A stretch of 64,000 bases of DNA from assembly GCA_963738345.1 (NCBI GenBank), contig CAVTWI010000002.1:5518001-5582000 (forward strand), read 5' to 3'. This document shows positions 24,773 through 33,678 of this stretch, piece after piece. Every line of letters starts with the position of its first letter. Position 1 is the stretch's first letter. Under the pieces are notes generated by a model, which saw only the letters and a program-made list of their open reading frames with translations, was not told the DNA's origin and made no database searches. A program made the position numbers and the translations under genes. The stretch is from Bog-159 sp963738345 (GTDB lineage: Bacteria > Acidobacteriota > Terriglobia > Bryobacterales > Bryobacteraceae).

Positions 24773-25450
24773 TCAATCTGCTTCTCCTGAGAGAATGGCC
24801 CGGAAGGCTTTGATTAGCTTGGCACGAACAAGTGGAACCTGCTGGGTCATTGCCTGGACGGCCGCGAGGATAGTCTCGCGGTATCGGCGCAGCGTCTCCT
24901 GACTTTCGGTCCCAAAGTCGCCATAGACACCAATAGTCACGATAGGCTCACGCACTGAATTGGAGAAATTTACCAACGTGGCATCCAAATCATCGGATAG
25001 GTAGATCCTGTGCCTTTCTCGATAGTCGTCGAAGGCCAGTAATTCGGTTCTGACCCGCCGGTACATTTCCTGTCCATCATCTTCACCGCTCCCGCGTCCC
25101 AAGGTGGAGGTGTAGCGTGTAGCCGATAATTCGAGGTTATAAGCCCTGCGGTACAACTGCTCGATAACCCCAGCGCGTTTTTCGTGCAATCTCGAGAACC
25201 GGATTTGATGCTCAATGACAACCTGCTGCAACCGGCTCCTCATCTGCTCAATCGAAACATCAGCTTGGGATTTGAGCTCCTGCCGCAGCCGTTCCAACTC
25301 GGAACTCCCTTTGTGCTGCAGATCGGATTCAAATTTCTTAAGGTCCTTGGCGAGCCACGTCTGCAGCAAGGAACGAGATAGAAATCCTAGCACGATGAGC
25401 AGCGTTGCGTTGCCGCCAAGGGCGAGCAGGACTTGGTTCAGTGGAGTCAT
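24773..25450 (-). CDS. Membrane-anchored coiled-coil protein of unknown function
   Basis: 225 residues. One N-terminal span (residues 7-28, VLLALGGNATLLIVLGFLSR), then a long charged coiled coil (about 35-95, KDLKKFESDLQHKGSSELER with LRQELKSQADVSIEQMRSRL) and a helical C-terminal domain. A GGAGGTGA ribosome site lies 3-4 nt before an ATGA, supporting the ATG at 25448-25450. No motif for a known family. It is next to the left end of the insertion sequence. Confidence 0.6.
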   Translation of the reverse strand: MTPLNQVLLALGGNATLLIVLGFLSRSLLQTWLAKDLKKFESDLQHKGSSELERLRQELKSQADVSIEQMRSRLQQVVIEHQIRFSRLHEKRAGVIEQLYRRAYNLELSATRYTSTLGRGSGEDDGQEMYRRVRTELLAFDDYRERHRIYLSDDLDATLVNFSNSVREPIVTIGVYGDFGTESQETLRRYRETILAAVQAMTQQVPLVRAKLIKAFRAILSGEAD

Positions 25451-25631
25451 TCATCACCTCCGGGCTTGGACCAGCGTTCTGGCCTTTTCGGGGGCCTATT
25501 ATAGCGCTCCACACTCGAGCTGTCGGGGGTGCGAATTCTGTCACTTAAAATATGACCATAGGGCTATCGGTTGGGCCATTTAAGAATATGACCGAAAGCG
25601 CGAGTGCATCAGGGCCAGTTTCGGCTCAAGG

Positions 25632-26888
25632 ATGGACATGCACTCACGAGAGCAATACCTGGCACGCGTCCGGGACGAGTATCGGAACGCGGATAAGAAG
25701 ACTAAGACTCGGTTGCTGAATGAAGCGCGGAAGCGCACGCGGCTGAATCGAAAGGTGCTGATCGGCAAACTGGCCCATCCCGCCGCGATCCGGCAGCACA
25801 AGAAACGCGGGCCGCGCCAGCGGACCTACACCCAGGAGGTACGGACGGTATTGATTAAGCTCTGGGAGCTATTCGATTACCCCTGCGGGCAGCGCCTGGC
25901 ACCGGCGCTGCGCAATGAAGTCGCGCGGCTACGGCGATCCAAGGAACTGGTTTGTAGCGAGGCGGTGGTGACCAAGTTGGAGGCGATTTCGCCGCGCACT
26001 ATAGACCGGCTGTTGGATCGGGAGAAGCGGCTGCGGGGCTTGCGCCAGAACCGGAACCCTGGCGTGCATCCGTTGCTGTACCAGAAGGTGCCGGTGAAAG
26101 TGGCGTCGGAGTGGGACACCACGGAGGTGGGCAACCTGCAACTGGATTATGTATTTCACTGCGGCCGGTCGACGGCTGGCGAGTATGTGCACACGCTCTC
26201 GGCAGCGGATATCGCCAGCGGGTGGTGGGAGGGAGAGGCCATCATGGGGAGATCTCAGGCCGCCACCAAGGCAGGCATGGAGGTCATTCGGCAACGCCTA
26301 CCTTTTCGGATCCGGGAGATCCATCCGGACAACGACAGCGGCATGATCAATGATCTGATCTGGGGATACTGCCAGAATGCCAGGCCCAAGATCAAGATGT
26401 CGCGCTCGCGACCGTACCAGAAGAACGACAACTGCTGGGTGGAGCAGCGCAACTGGAGCCACGTGCGCAAGGTGGCGGGGTACCAGCGGCTGGACACGGC
26501 GGCGGAGTTGGCGATTCTGCGTGAGTTGTATCAGTCCGTAACGGTATACAAGAACTTCTTTCAGCCGACCATCAAGCTGGTCGAGAAGGTCCGGGTGGAG
26601 GGCAAGATCCATCGCCGGTACGACAAACCGCGGACGCCCTTTCAGCGGGTCATGGAGTCGGGACAGATTTCCGAAGCGGCGGGTAAGCGGCTGCAAGCCA
26701 GGTATGCGTCGCTGAATGTGGCGGTTCTTCACAAGCGCATTGAGGAGTTAAGAGACCGGCTATTCGCGGCGACCGAGGCGAAGAACTCGCCGGAACCGAC
26801 CGGAGCCAGGCGTCGGGGCCGTGGCATTCGGGTGATCGGCGCCGCGCAACGGTTGGCGCAGCAGAGGAGGTGTACGGACAGTCAATAA
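25632..26888 (+). CDS. DDE-type transposase with integrase core
   Basis: 418 residues. Basic N-terminal half with helix-turn-helix-like segments (TRLLNEARKRTRLNRKVLIG, VVTKLEAISPRTIDRLLDRE), then the rve/RNase H fold: D172 in NLQLDYVFHCGRS, D233 in IREIHPDNDSGMIND, E271 in NCWVEQRNWSHV, all three acids present. The GEYVHTLSAADIASGWWEGE stretch is typical of the ISNCY/IS481-related branch. It appears complete, with terminal sites and its own terminator, so the element may still be mobile. The start could also be the ATG two codons in. Confidence 0.88.
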   Translation: MDMHSREQYLARVRDEYRNADKKTKTRLLNEARKRTRLNRKVLIGKLAHPAAIRQHKKRGPRQRTYTQEVRTVLIKLWELFDYPCGQRLAPALRNEVARLRRSKELVCSEAVVTKLEAISPRTIDRLLDREKRLRGLRQNRNPGVHPLLYQKVPVKVASEWDTTEVGNLQLDYVFHCGRSTAGEYVHTLSAADIASGWWEGEAIMGRSQAATKAGMEVIRQRLPFRIREIHPDNDSGMINDLIWGYCQNARPKIKMSRSRPYQKNDNCWVEQRNWSHVRKVAGYQRLDTAAELAILRELYQSVTVYKNFFQPTIKLVEKVRVEGKIHRRYDKPRTPFQRVMESGQISEAAGKRLQARYASLNVAVLHKRIEELRDRLFAATEAKNSPEPTGARRRGRGIRVIGAAQRLAQQRRCTDSQ

Positions 26889-26889
26889 G

Positions 26890-26930
26890 GAAGCCGGGCA
26901 AAAACGGCCCGGCGGCTTCGCGTTTTATTT
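26890..26930 (+). terminator. Intrinsic terminator after the transposase
   Basis: GAAGCCGGGC pairs with GCCCGGCGGCTTC (one 3-nt bulge) around an AAAAACG loop, followed by CGCGTTTTATTT. It begins 2 nt after the transposase stop. Confidence 0.75.
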
Positions 26931-26984
26931 ATCCAAGGCCTCCGCTCCGAGACTTCACCAAAGAAATGTGGAGCAAGCAAATGC

Positions 26985-27025
26985 CAAAAACAAAACCCTC
27001 TGAGAGCCATAGCTATCAGAGGGTT
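26985..27025 (-). terminator. Perfect-stem terminator pointing left
   Basis: AACCCTCTGA (26994-27003) and TCAGAGGGTT (27016-27025) form a perfect 10-bp stem with a 12-nt loop. Read on the minus strand the stem is followed by TTGTTTTTGG, a good U-tract, so it should stop leftward transcripts coming from 27.03 kb and beyond. It would also shield the element from or against neighbouring transcription. Confidence 0.65.
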
Positions 27026-27027
27026 CG

Positions 27028-27108
27028 TTACCGATTTCTTCGGAGCCAGCCCCGTCGCATCGGCCTTGGATCTCCGCTCGGGCGCGACCCCTTGCGGATC
27101 GAATTCAT
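27028..27108 (-). other. Tiny basic reading frame just before the leftward terminator
   Basis: ATG at 27106-27108 opens a 26-codon frame ending TAA, 3 nt before the terminator stem. The product would be very basic (MNSIRKGSRPSGDPRPMRRG then WLRRNR). No strong ribosome site. It is the only thing I see that the leftward terminator could serve, so it is noted as a possible micro-gene or small RNA. Confidence 0.2.
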
Positions 27109-27202
27109 CTTACGACAATGAGAAACAGACTCGCGTGTCTGGTCATGTTCTTAAATGACCCAGCCGACCCCCACTTCGGTCATGTAGATAAATGGCTTGA
27201 CA

Positions 27203-27582
27203 GGGGGTGTCCCTCCGTGGTCGCCGCTTCGGTTGACGAGGCAAGGGCACTTGGAACACGGATCTGAAGCGCATCGACGAGAGACAACTGCGAGGCTTCG
27301 CTAACTGCTGCTCTCGATGCAGCGGTCGGCCAGAGTTTGAAGGCATTGCTCAGCTTGGGCGCGCGTACATGGCTAGTTCGGGCGGATGACGCTCTGCTGG
27401 GAAACAGCCCGGGTCGATAATGGAAACGACGTCTACTGAGGATTGGGCTGCTGTTCAGGGGTCCCTTCGTGTCGTCCTTAGAAGACACGCCCCTGCGGCA
27501 TTTTCGCCGAAGGGCGACAGCACCCACTAGAGCGTCGCGAGCGAGCGACCGCGCCAGCTACATATGAGAGAATTGTAGTTTA
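27203..27582. other. Intergenic stretch right of the insertion sequence
   Basis: About 380 bp without a supported gene. A minus-strand frame over most of it (27180-27527) has low-complexity Ser/Ala/Arg-rich translation and no start signal. It may be debris left by insertion. The promoter for the PBP gene probably lies near 27540-27575. Confidence 0.35.
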
Positions 27583-30141
27583 GTGCCAGAGACCCAGAAG
27601 AAGCCCGTCCCGAGGAGGAAAGTCCGGGTTCGGGTGCCCAAGAAAGCTTACCTGGTCCGCTTTTTTCTGCATCCGGCGGGCAAGATACTTGCCGTTTCCT
27701 GCACTTTGATCTTCCTGCTGGTGGCGGGCGCCTTCACGCATTACTACGCGAAATATTCGGCGCTCATCGACCAGAAACTGCGGGCGGGTCCCTTCGCCAA
27801 TACCTCTAAGTTGTTTGCGTCGCCGCGGTTAATTGCGGTGGGGGATCCGAGCAGTGCGGACGACCTCGCGGTCGAACTGCGCCGCTGCGGGTACACGGAA
27901 TCGCGCGGCAACGCCATTGGCTCGTTCCAACTGCGGCCGGACGGCGCCATCGAGATTGTGCCCGGCCCGGATTCGTATTTCGACGAAGAGGCGGCGGTCA
28001 TTAAGTTTGCCGGCGGCCGGATATCGCACATTGTGTCCCTGCGGGATAACACGGCGCGCAGCCAGTACGAGTTAGAGCCGCAGTTAATCACCAACCTTTT
28101 TGATCGTAACCGCGAAAAGCGGCGTCTGGTGAAGTTCAGCGACATCCCGAAGGTGTTGATCGATGCGGTGACTTCGGCGGAGGATAAGCGCTTCTTCCAG
28201 CACCAGGGTTTCGACCCGCTACGCATTGTTAAAGCCGTTTACGTAGACCTGCGGGAGGGGCGCAAAGAGCAGGGCGCGTCGACTTTGAGCCAGCAACTGG
28301 CGAAGAATCTGTGGCTGGAACCGGAGAAGCGCTGGACCCGCAAGCTCGAGGAACTGATCATGACGTTCCACCTCGAGCGCACTCTTTCGAAACAACAGAT
28401 TTTCGAGGATTACGCGAACCAGATATACCTGGGGCGGCGGGGCAGTTTCAGTATCAACGGTTTCGGCGAGGCGGCGGAGGTTTACTTCGGCAAGGATATC
28501 CGGCAATTGAGCCTGCCGGAGGCGGCTACGCTGGCGGGCATTATCCAGCGGCCGGGCTATTACAATCCGTATCGAAATCCGGACCGGGTGCGCGACAGGC
28601 GGAACTTGGTGCTGTCGCTGATGCGGCAGAACGACGATATAGAGGACCGCGAATACGCGATTGCGGTGGAATCGCCTATTAACCTGGCCAAGGGGGCGGT
28701 GCAATCGCTCGATGCGCCGTATTTTGTCGACCAGGTGAACGAGTTCCTGCAGAGCCAGTTTCAGGATATCGATTTCCAGGCCAATTCGTTCCGGGTTTAC
28801 ACCACGCTCGACCTGGACTTGCAGCGGGCCGCGGGCGAGGCGATCCGGGAAGGCATGCAGAGCGTGGACGAACAGATCCACAAGCAAAAGCGGTTCAAGG
28901 GGCAGACCATACCCGACGCGCAGTGCGCCCTGATCGCGCTCGACCCGCATACCGGGGAGATTAAAGCGCTGGCGGGCGGGCGCAATTATGGGATGAGCCA
29001 GTTGAACCACATTCTGGCCAAGCGGCAGCCCGGGTCGATTTTCAAGCCCTTCGTTTATACCGTGGCGATGAATAGCGCCATTGACGGCGCACCGCATATC
29101 CTGACGGCGGGGACCACGGTGATCGACGAGCCGACCACGTTCTGGTACGACGGCAAGCCCTACGAACCTAGCAATTTCAAACACGAATTCCACGGGACGG
29201 TGACGCTGCGTCAGGCGCTGGCGAAGTCGATGAATGTGGCTACCGTTAAGCTAGGCGAACTGGTGGGGTTCGATAGCGTGGTGGAACTGGCCAAGAAGGC
29301 GGGACTGAATTATGACATCCACCCCACGCCAGCAGTAGCGCTGGGCGCGTATGAAGTGACCCCCATGGAGATGGCGGGGGCTTACACCATTTTTGCGAAT
29401 AAGGGCGTGTACGTGAAGCCTACTTTCGTTTCCATGGTGCGGTCGCAGGACGGCCGGGACATTTACGACAACAAGAAGGAAGAGCGCACAGTACTCGATC
29501 CAAGGGTGGCGTATCTGATGACCAACCTGATGGAGGAAGTGATGCGAACCGGCACCGCGGCGGCGGTGCGGTCGCGCGGTTTCACGGTTCCGGCGGCGGG
29601 AAAGACGGGGACGTCCCACGACGGCTGGTTCGCGGGCTACACTTCCGAACTGTTGTGCATTGTTTGGGTAGGTTTCGACGATAATCGCGAGTTGGATTTG
29701 GAAGGGGCGCACTCGGCGCTGCCGATTTGGACGGAGTTCATGAAGCGGGCGCTGCAATACAGGGCTTATCGGAACGCGCGCCCGTTTGAAGTGCCCGATG
29801 GCATTGTGTCGGTACAGATCGACCCGGAATCGGGCATGCTGGCGACGCCCAACTGTCCCAAAACGATATCCGAAGTTTACATATCGGGGACGCAACCGGT
29901 GACGTCGTGCCCACTGCATGGCGGCGGGCAGACTGTCACGCACGTGGCGGGTTGGGAAGTGCCGGGTAATCCGGCAGTGGAGACGCCGCCGCATGTGGAC
30001 GTGCCTCCGCCACTTTCGGCGCGCCGCGCGCCCCCTAGCGCGAGCGGCAGTCCGGCGCCTGCGCCCCAGGTGGCGCAGAAGGTCGAAAAGCCCAAGGAAA
30101 AGAAAAGTTTTTGGCAACGGCTTCGGGGTGTGCTTAAATAG
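27583..30141 (+). CDS. mrcB: Class A penicillin-binding protein (PBP1B-like)
   Basis: 852 residues, GTG start. Bifunctional peptidoglycan synthase: short cytosolic basic tail, one span (residues 32-52, ILAVSCTLIFLLVAGAFTHY), a UB2H-like domain (residues ~70-150, with PRLIAVGDPSSADDLAVELR), GT51 transglycosylase (E200 in TSAEDKRFFQHQGF, then EQGASTLSQQLAKN), and transpeptidase with SIFK (Ser485), SMN (549-551) and KTG (674-676). The UB2H domain points to PBP1B rather than PBP1A. The Pro-rich tail (residues ~800-840) ends KSFWQRLRGVLK. It is followed by two TPR genes in the same direction. Confidence 0.95.
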   Translation: MPETQKKPVPRRKVRVRVPKKAYLVRFFLHPAGKILAVSCTLIFLLVAGAFTHYYAKYSALIDQKLRAGPFANTSKLFASPRLIAVGDPSSADDLAVELRRCGYTESRGNAIGSFQLRPDGAIEIVPGPDSYFDEEAAVIKFAGGRISHIVSLRDNTARSQYELEPQLITNLFDRNREKRRLVKFSDIPKVLIDAVTSAEDKRFFQHQGFDPLRIVKAVYVDLREGRKEQGASTLSQQLAKNLWLEPEKRWTRKLEELIMTFHLERTLSKQQIFEDYANQIYLGRRGSFSINGFGEAAEVYFGKDIRQLSLPEAATLAGIIQRPGYYNPYRNPDRVRDRRNLVLSLMRQNDDIEDREYAIAVESPINLAKGAVQSLDAPYFVDQVNEFLQSQFQDIDFQANSFRVYTTLDLDLQRAAGEAIREGMQSVDEQIHKQKRFKGQTIPDAQCALIALDPHTGEIKALAGGRNYGMSQLNHILAKRQPGSIFKPFVYTVAMNSAIDGAPHILTAGTTVIDEPTTFWYDGKPYEPSNFKHEFHGTVTLRQALAKSMNVATVKLGELVGFDSVVELAKKAGLNYDIHPTPAVALGAYEVTPMEMAGAYTIFANKGVYVKPTFVSMVRSQDGRDIYDNKKEERTVLDPRVAYLMTNLMEEVMRTGTAAAVRSRGFTVPAAGKTGTSHDGWFAGYTSELLCIVWVGFDDNRELDLEGAHSALPIWTEFMKRALQYRAYRNARPFEVPDGIVSVQIDPESGMLATPNCPKTISEVYISGTQPVTSCPLHGGGQTVTHVAGWEVPGNPAVETPPHVDVPPPLSARRAPPSASGSPAPAPQVAQKVEKPKEKKSFWQRLRGVLK

Positions 30142-30159
30142 AGCAAAAGGGGAGGCCTT

Positions 30160-30945
30160 ATGCTTTCCGCTCGCAACCTCGTCGTTCTTTTCGGCGCGTG
30201 CCTAACTGGGATCGCTCTAGCGCAGGATGTCCAACCCGCACTGGATACCCAACCGCCCGCTGCCAAACCAACCGAACCGAATCCCGTGTTTCCTCCGCTG
30301 AAGCCCGAGGATCGCGGAGACGTCTACATGGCGCGGAAGATGTACCGCGAAGCCATAGAGTCATACGCACAGGCCCCGCAAAATTCCGCGGTGATCATGA
30401 ATAAGCTGGGCATTGCGTATCACCAGATGCTGCAGTTGGACGCAGCTATGAAGCGCTACCGGCGGGCCATCCACCTGGATGGCAAGTATGCCGAAGCCAT
30501 TAACAACCTGGGAACCATTTACTACGCGGAGAAACGCTATAGCAGGGCCACGGCTTCTTATAAGCACGCGCTGAAACTGACGCCGGGGTCGGCGTCGATT
30601 TACAGTAACCTGGGCACCGCGTACTTTGCGGAGAAGAAATACAAGCAGGCGTGGGAAGCTTACAATACGGCTTTCCAGCTTGATCCGGAAGTCTTCGAGC
30701 ATCGCAATACATACGGTGTTTTGCTGCAGGAGCGGACCGTGGAAGAGCGCGCCCGTTTCCACTATTACCTGGCGAAGATATATGCCAAGCAGGGGCAGAA
30801 GGATCGGGCTTTGCAGTATATTCGCAAGGCGCTGGAGGAAGGGTTCGTGGACCGGAAGAAGATGCTGGCGGATCCGGAATTCGCAGTGCTGCGGGATTTG
30901 CCGGAGTTTAAGGAATTGCTGACGTTGGAGCCGCGTGTCCTTTAG
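30160..30945 (+). CDS. Exported TPR-repeat protein
   Basis: 261 residues with a signal peptide (MLSARNLVVLFGACLTGIAL, cleavage near AQ). A GGGGAGG ribosome site precedes the ATG, 18 nt after the PBP stop. TPR units run from about residue 50 to 200 (YMARKMYREAIESYAQAP, MKRYRRAIHLDGKYAEAINN, YSRATASYKHALKLTPGSAS, YKQAWEAYNTAFQLDPEVFE). The end has RALQYIRKALEEGFVDRKKM. TPR proteins of the periplasm scaffold complexes; being behind a PBP gene it may assist peptidoglycan synthesis, but there is no direct evidence. Confidence 0.85.
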   Translation: MLSARNLVVLFGACLTGIALAQDVQPALDTQPPAAKPTEPNPVFPPLKPEDRGDVYMARKMYREAIESYAQAPQNSAVIMNKLGIAYHQMLQLDAAMKRYRRAIHLDGKYAEAINNLGTIYYAEKRYSRATASYKHALKLTPGSASIYSNLGTAYFAEKKYKQAWEAYNTAFQLDPEVFEHRNTYGVLLQERTVEERARFHYYLAKIYAKQGQKDRALQYIRKALEEGFVDRKKMLADPEFAVLRDLPEFKELLTLEPRVL

Positions 30946-30975
30946 CGGAAGTGCAGTCATGGGCCGGCAGGCTTG

Positions 30976-32829
30976 GTGAGTTCCAGGGCTGGCTTTGTTC
31001 TCTTGTTGGCCTGTCTGGCGGGGTGTGCCCGGCGGGATACACAACAAGTGGTCCCGCAAGTGGCTGTCTTGCGGTTTGAGAATCTGTCGCCGGACGCTTC
31101 CTTGGACTGGATGGGCCGCGGTTTTTCGGAGATTCTCGCGGCCGAACTGCAGGGCTCCCCGCAACGCTACACCATTCAATATCGCGCGCTCCATTCTTAC
31201 GATGGACAGTTGGGTCCACGGGTGCCCAGTGCGCCGGGTATCTCGGCGGAGCGTACGGGCGCATTGGCGGCGGGCGCCAACCAAATCATCTACGGCGATT
31301 TCTCGGTGGTGAACGGGGTGCTGCGCGCGAGCGCTACCGAGGAGGATCTGCTGACGCATCGCATGGGGCCGGCGGTATCCGCCAGCGGACCGGCGGCGGC
31401 TGGAATCTTTCCGGTGGCGGACGCGATCGCGCGGCAGTTGGGTGAGACTCATCCATTTGGTACGGCGAGCCAGGACGCTCTGCACGCTTTCGTAGGGGGG
31501 CTCGAATCTCCGCTTCCCGATTCGGCCAAGGGTTTTGCGGCCGCAGTGGCGGCCGATCCCGGGTTTGGCCGCGCATGGGTGAGCCTGCTGGACGCGGCGA
31601 TTTCGCGGCGGGACCGCGCGGAGGCCGACCACGTTCTAGAAGAGGCTGCCGCGCACCGCGACCGGTTCCCGGCCCTGGACCGCGCCGAATTGAATTTTGC
31701 TTCCGCCGCGCTACGGGGTGATTTTCCCGGGCAACTGGAAGCACGCCGGGAACTGGCCCGCCTGGATCCGGCCGATCCGAACCGGCACCGCGCACTGGGC
31801 GAGGCGCTGGCAAGCATCCGCCACTTTGACGAAGCGATCGTGGAATTCCGCCGGGCTCTTTCGATTCGTCCGGATGACGTGGTAGCGCTCAATGTGATGG
31901 GTTATGCGGCAGCCTACTCGGGCGATCTACCGACGGCCATACGGGTGTTACGGGGCTACGAGACGTTGCGGCCGAACGAACCCAATCCGCTCGATTCGCT
32001 GGGGGATGTGCACTTCGCCTTAGGGCACTTTAGCGAAGCCGAGCAATTCTATCTAGCCGCGAACGCCAAGGCTCCCGGATTTCTGAATGGCGGGGAACTG
32101 CTGAAGGCGGCACAAGCGCGCTTGATGACCGGCGATGTGCCGGGCGCCACTGCCATTTTCAAACGCTTTCTCGCCGTACGCGAGGCGGCGCACGATCCGA
32201 ATGCTCCGTATCACGAGGCGGCTTGGTTATGGCAGACCGGCGCGCGACGGGAGGCTATTGCCGCGCTCGACCGCCTGGCGCAGGCGGACGTGGCCGGTCC
32301 GTTGCGCGCGGTGGCGGGAAGGGCCGATGCGCAGATCGCCATTTGGCTGCTGGACCTGGGCGACCGCGCCGGAGCAGTGGAGCATGTCCGCAGAGCGATC
32401 GCCGAGGCAGTGCCCGCTACGGCTGGCATGGTGGGGTTGGTAGCTTTCCTGACACAACCGGACAAGATTCCGCCGCCCGCGCAAGCGCCTTTGGGCGATT
32501 ATGCGCGCGCCTATGCGCTACTGCTGGCGAAACAGTTTCAGCCGGCGGCGCAGATTCTGCAAGGAATTTATCAGCGGCCCACGGGCGAACTGGACGATGG
32601 ATTAGCGGTGCTACTGGCATGGGCCTACGAAGAGACGGGCGACTGGCAACGCGCCGAAACTCTGCTGCGGCTTACACCGCTGCCGGATGGCTCAGGTGTA
32701 CCTATGTTTTCGTCGTTATACTTTCCCCGCTTATTCGCGTTGCGCGGGGCAGTGCTGGAGCGGCAGGGGCATCATGCGGAGGCCGCCCGTTATGTTCAGC
32801 TTTACCGCACGCTTTCTGGCGAGCGATAG
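30976..32829 (+). CDS. TPR-containing predicted lipoprotein with TolB-like opening domain
   Basis: About 617 residues; start GTG 30976 (or the TTG just before). MSSRAGFVLLLACLAGCARR gives a lipobox (LAGC). VVPQVAVLRFENLSPDASLD with WMGRGFSEILAAELQ is the opening often seen in FlgO/CsgG/TolB-like proteins that are combined with TPRs. From about residue 165 to the end are degenerate TPRs (DRAELNFASAALRGDFPGQL, FDEAIVEFRRALSIRPDDVV, FSEAEQFYLAANAKAPGFLN). Follows the previous TPR gene closely and probably shares its transcript. Function unknown. Confidence 0.8.
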   Translation: MSSRAGFVLLLACLAGCARRDTQQVVPQVAVLRFENLSPDASLDWMGRGFSEILAAELQGSPQRYTIQYRALHSYDGQLGPRVPSAPGISAERTGALAAGANQIIYGDFSVVNGVLRASATEEDLLTHRMGPAVSASGPAAAGIFPVADAIARQLGETHPFGTASQDALHAFVGGLESPLPDSAKGFAAAVAADPGFGRAWVSLLDAAISRRDRAEADHVLEEAAAHRDRFPALDRAELNFASAALRGDFPGQLEARRELARLDPADPNRHRALGEALASIRHFDEAIVEFRRALSIRPDDVVALNVMGYAAAYSGDLPTAIRVLRGYETLRPNEPNPLDSLGDVHFALGHFSEAEQFYLAANAKAPGFLNGGELLKAAQARLMTGDVPGATAIFKRFLAVREAAHDPNAPYHEAAWLWQTGARREAIAALDRLAQADVAGPLRAVAGRADAQIAIWLLDLGDRAGAVEHVRRAIAEAVPATAGMVGLVAFLTQPDKIPPPAQAPLGDYARAYALLLAKQFQPAAQILQGIYQRPTGELDDGLAVLLAWAYEETGDWQRAETLLRLTPLPDGSGVPMFSSLYFPRLFALRGAVLERQGHHAEAARYVQLYRTLSGER

Positions 32830-32841
32830 GCGGCGGACGCG

Positions 32842-33183
32842 CTACTGGCTGCCGGCGCCGGGATAAAAATGCAGGTCCACGGTATAGAGCGGCAGGTTCA
32901 CGCGCACCACGTAGCGCACGTCGACGCGCACGCTATCGGGTGAGCGATCGATGTGGATGTTGCCGGTTTCGACGGGAAGATTCAGGTCGGCGGCTTTGGT
33001 CAGGACCCAGGAGCGCAGCACGTCGTCGGTGTTTTTGGCCACAGCGGGGCGGTGGGTCATCTCTTCGACGAACTGCTGTAACTGCTGATTGTGTAAGTAG
33101 ATGGGGAGCAAACGAACGGCCAGGATCACGAGGATAGCGAGGACGGCGACGCCGGCGGCCTGACGCCAACGGGAAGAGGTCAC
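32842..33183 (-). CDS. Small single-span protein, unknown
   Basis: 113 residues: one N-terminal span (residues 9-28, AGVAVLAILVILAVRLLPIY) then a soluble part with DDVLRSWVLTKAADLNLPVE and SVRVDVRYVVRVNLPLYTVD, resembling the DUF4845 type of small secreted/membrane protein. Its ATG overlaps the stop of the next gene upstream (33180-33183), so both are in one transcript. Confidence 0.65.
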   Translation of the reverse strand: MTSSRWRQAAGVAVLAILVILAVRLLPIYLHNQQLQQFVEEMTHRPAVAKNTDDVLRSWVLTKAADLNLPVETGNIHIDRSPDSVRVDVRYVVRVNLPLYTVDLHFYPGAGSQ

Positions 33184-33629
33184 GAACGGTCGTCCGAATC
33201 AGGCGTGGAGGCGAATAGCTCCTCCCAGATTTCGCCGTGCGGATTCCACTCGGGATTCTCCAAGCCGGAGATCTGCAACTCAGCCAAGGTCAAGGTGCCA
33301 TGCCCATAGGGACAGATGTATTCGATACGGGGCTTGCCCAGGAATAGCATGCGGCTCCACGATCCGGTTTCGACCGGCATGCGCAGGCGGCGAAGGCAGA
33401 CGCGGCAGCGATAGCGCTGGTCCCAGACGCACAAGTAGACCAAGCCGCAGCAGGCCAGGAACCAGAGGCCGGCCACCAGGGTATACGGCAGGTCGTAAAG
33501 GAAGCGCCCCGGAACGTAGTTGTGGAACTTGGGCGGGAAGGGCCAGGAGGCATTCAGCCAGCGCAGCAAAGCGTACATGACAGCCGCGCACAGCGCGATC
33601 TTGCCCGCCAAATAAGCCCAATAGCGCAT
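33180..33629 (-). CDS. Membrane protein with a Cys-pair loop, unknown
   Basis: 149 residues. Two to three hydrophobic segments (residues 4-23 and 48-72), then YRCRVCLRRLRMPVETGSWS and IEYICPYGHGTLT, a CxxC plus CP(Y)GHG arrangement that could hold a zinc ion. The C-terminal 40 residues are acidic (NPHGEIWEELFASTPDSDDR). No family recognised. Coupled to the following small-span gene by a 4-bp overlap. Confidence 0.65.
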   Translation of the reverse strand: MRYWAYLAGKIALCAAVMYALLRWLNASWPFPPKFHNYVPGRFLYDLPYTLVAGLWFLACCGLVYLCVWDQRYRCRVCLRRLRMPVETGSWSRMLFLGKPRIEYICPYGHGTLTLAELQISGLENPEWNPHGEIWEELFASTPDSDDRS

Positions 33630-33678
33630 ATGCCGTTAGATGCCACCGCCGCCTGCTAAGTTTCCGCTGCGCGGCCGG

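Larger units (their letters stand above)
25539..27202 (+). mobile_element. Insertion sequence (ISNCY/IS481-like) with doubled end sites
   Basis: A transposase gene lies between imperfect inverted repeats. Inner left site TCGGTTGGGCCATTTAAGAA (25567 on) matches the reverse complement of the inner right site at 27141-27167 closely, and a second, outer copy of the TTAAxATATGACC-like core is found at 25542-25557 and, inverted, at 27179-27202. Taking TGTCA (25539) and TGACA (27202) as termini gives about 1.66 kb. GGGGGTG occurs just outside the right end (27203-27209) and near the left end (25525-25531) but is not flush with the left terminus, so the target duplication is uncertain. Confidence 0.7.

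Noticed and set aside
27180..27527. 115-codon minus-strand frame beside the insertion sequence
   Set aside because: Overlaps the terminal repeat of the element and translates to Ser/Ala/Arg-rich sequence without a start signal.
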